Positions 62,603-64,000 of a DNA stretch of 64,000 bases are shown here, piece by piece. Under the pieces are notes generated by a model, which had not been told where the DNA came from, made no database searches, and saw only the letters and a list, made by a program, of their open reading frames with translations. Location of the stretch: NCBI GenBank assembly GCA_949361645.1, contig OX442427.1:4468016-4532015 (forward strand). The letters run 5' to 3'. Origin of the DNA: Spongilla lacustris. Taxonomy: Eukaryota > Porifera > Demospongiae > Spongillida > Spongillidae. Positions within the stretch are counted from its first letter, which is position 1, and each line of letters begins with the position of its first letter. Made by a program: the position numbers and the translations under genes.

Positions 62603-63500
62603 TGTGTGTGTGTGTGTGCATAAGTGTGTGTGTGCGCATAAGTGTGTGTGTGTGCATAAGTGTGTGTGTGTGTGTGCATAAGTGTGTAGCATGTGTGGAC
62701 TGATGGATCAATGGCATTAACTACACAATGACCACACAACTACATGTAACAGTAAAGTTAACAAACCATACATGCTGAAGACTTACATGTAACTACCTGT
62801 ACAAGGGTACCTTAGAACATTATTTTCATTAACCCTGTACACTCTCAATTTACGACCATTCTCATAGACCATTCAGTATGACCACATTAATGATGGAAGG
62901 AGATACGTAATTATGGAGGACACACATGTATTGGCATGGTACTCTATCTGCTGACATGATTAGCTCAAGCAGGCCATTACAGCTATATGTAGCAAAATAG
63001 TTCCCCTGCATCTTATATCAGATAAAGCTACACTTACACAACCACATGTGTACATAAGTGAACAATAGGAAAGCCCTTCCCTCAAGTGTGGGGGGAAGGA
63101 GGGGAACGAAAGGAAGTTGGTGTATGTAGGGAAGAAGGGGGTGGTGTGTGTGTGAAAGGGAGACAGTGTAAGAAGGGTAAGGTTTTAGTGTGTGCAGGCC
63201 AGGAGGTTGTAGGGAGAAGAACTATATCTTGAATCAGATAAAAGCAGGGCAGCTGTAAAACAACAGCCACATGTGTACATAGGTAGGTGCACAATATTAA
63301 CAGGCCTATCACTCCTCTTCCATTCCTTCATGTACTGGCTACATTTATAGCTGTAAGGTCAGTTAACAATGTGGGAAATAAGAGTTAGTGTGCCAAGTGT
63401 TAAGATAAAAGCTCAATGTGTGTGCATAAGTGTGTGTGTGCATGTGCATGTTGACAAGTGTGTGTGTGGACTGATGGATAAAAGGGGACCACACAACTAC
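61170..63500. repeat. Segmental tandem duplication
   Basis: Sequence with GGACACACATGTATCGGCAT and TGGTACTCTATCTGCTGGCA (about 61206-61245) and later ACATGTGTACATAGGTAGG (62347 on) reappears in the same order at about 62918-63290 and beyond. The left copy is split by the foldback at 61525-62346. Both contain (GT)n-rich tails (about 62562-62690, 63415-63470). Confidence 0.85.
61525..62346. mobile_element. Long foldback element, 4-bp target duplication, copy 3
   Basis: GGGAAAGTTTACGAGAAAAG (61525) is exactly inverted at the right end CTTTTCTCGTAAACTTTCCC (62327-62346). The arms pair along nearly the full 822 bp, meeting near GGGGAGGCGGGGATTATAAC. ACAT flanks both sides (61521-61524, 62347-62350), and the paralogous unoccupied site at 63269-63272 has a single ACAT. 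Open frames inside are palindrome by-products. Confidence 0.95.
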
Positions 63501-63814
63501 ATGTAGCTATCAAGTTAAATGCTGTCAAAGTCCTTAGAACATTATTTTCAACCGATACACTCTCAACGTACAAACACACACATGGAGTAAATTCAAACTG
63601 AAGCATTCACTGAACACTTTCAACCACCACATTGCAGTACATGATAACACTATACCATAAGGTCAGTTAACCCTGTAGAGTGCATGTGAATAGGCAGGAT
63701 GCATCACATAACACCACACATGACCAAGTCCTTGTTGGAAATAATTTGTAAGGCTTCTTTACATGTTGACTTGACATGTCACTGCCATATATGGTATAAA
63801 TCACAGGCCACTGT

Positions 63815-64000
63815 TATTAACCCCTGACACTCATAGGTCACCACACCCACAGGGCTCGGCTACATGCCTTAACCCCTGACACTCACTGGGCTGTTTCTCT
63901 CGGCTATGTACTTTAACCCCTGACACTCTTAACACACTCACTGGGCTGTTTCTCTCGGCTATGTCGTTTAACCCCTAACACTCTTAACACACTCACTGGG
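63815..64000. repeat. Approximately 55-bp tandem repeat at the window edge
   Basis: CTGGGCTGTTTCTCTCGGCT (63887, 63941) and TTTAACCCCTGACACTC-type blocks recur at about 55-bp spacing. The array runs past the window end. Confidence 0.8.

Noticed and set aside
62496..62740. His/Thr and Cys/Val dipeptide frames
   Set aside because: They are translations of (GT)n microsatellite sequence.

Overview
The window is eukaryotic and almost certainly comes from an early-branching animal. It holds intron-rich genes with GT-AG introns, including clear orthologues of PRPF31, ING3 and GPS2 (GPS2 points to Metazoa). It also carries an unusually mixed load of DNA transposons (hAT-, Mutator- and mariner-like, pogo-derived and large foldbacks), Ty3/gypsy and other retroelement remnants, microsatellites and long C/G runs. 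The motif TACATGTA recurs throughout the introns. A marine invertebrate such as a demosponge fits best, but the species cannot be proven from this sequence.

Layout. 1-12.3 kb: PRPF31 (+), 16 exons, with only the N-terminal exon(s) outside the window; its 5.5 kb fifth intron is packed with retroelement, foldback and hAT sequence. 12.9-14.75 kb: ING3 (-), 11 exons, complete. 15.6-20.4 kb: GPS2-like (+), nine exons seen, first exon not found. 20.5-29.0 kb: an arginine/serine-rich nuclear-type protein (-), nine exons, 858 aa, with a 13-residue tandem repeat. 29-38 kb: a transposon graveyard. 38.1-53.6 kb: a five-exon gene (-) for a 695-aa Crinkler/RHS-type protein (P-loop NTPase plus restriction-endonuclease-like domain), whose introns hold foldbacks, a mariner-like element, gypsy remnants and minisatellites. 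53.8-64 kb: satellites, hAT-like and Mutator-like elements (one carrying a RecQ helicase fragment), a segmental duplication, a foldback and low-complexity DNA.

How the genes relate. PRPF31 belongs to the U4/U6.U5 tri-snRNP, ING3 to NuA4/TIP60 histone acetylation, and GPS2 to the NCoR/SMRT-HDAC3 corepressor. The RS-rich protein is probably nuclear. They form a compact housekeeping block: PRPF31 and ING3 converge, ING3 and GPS2 diverge from an approximately 0.9 kb shared upstream region, and GPS2 and the RS gene converge with only 89 bp between stop codons. The Crinkler-type gene lies alone in repeat-rich DNA.

The main finding is the Crinkler-type gene. Joining the five exons at splice-consensus sites keeps one open frame through to the stop, with catalytic-type motifs of both the NTPase and nuclease modules present. 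It looks like an intact animal-encoded member of a class best known from pathogen effectors. All identifications are by eye; no search was run.
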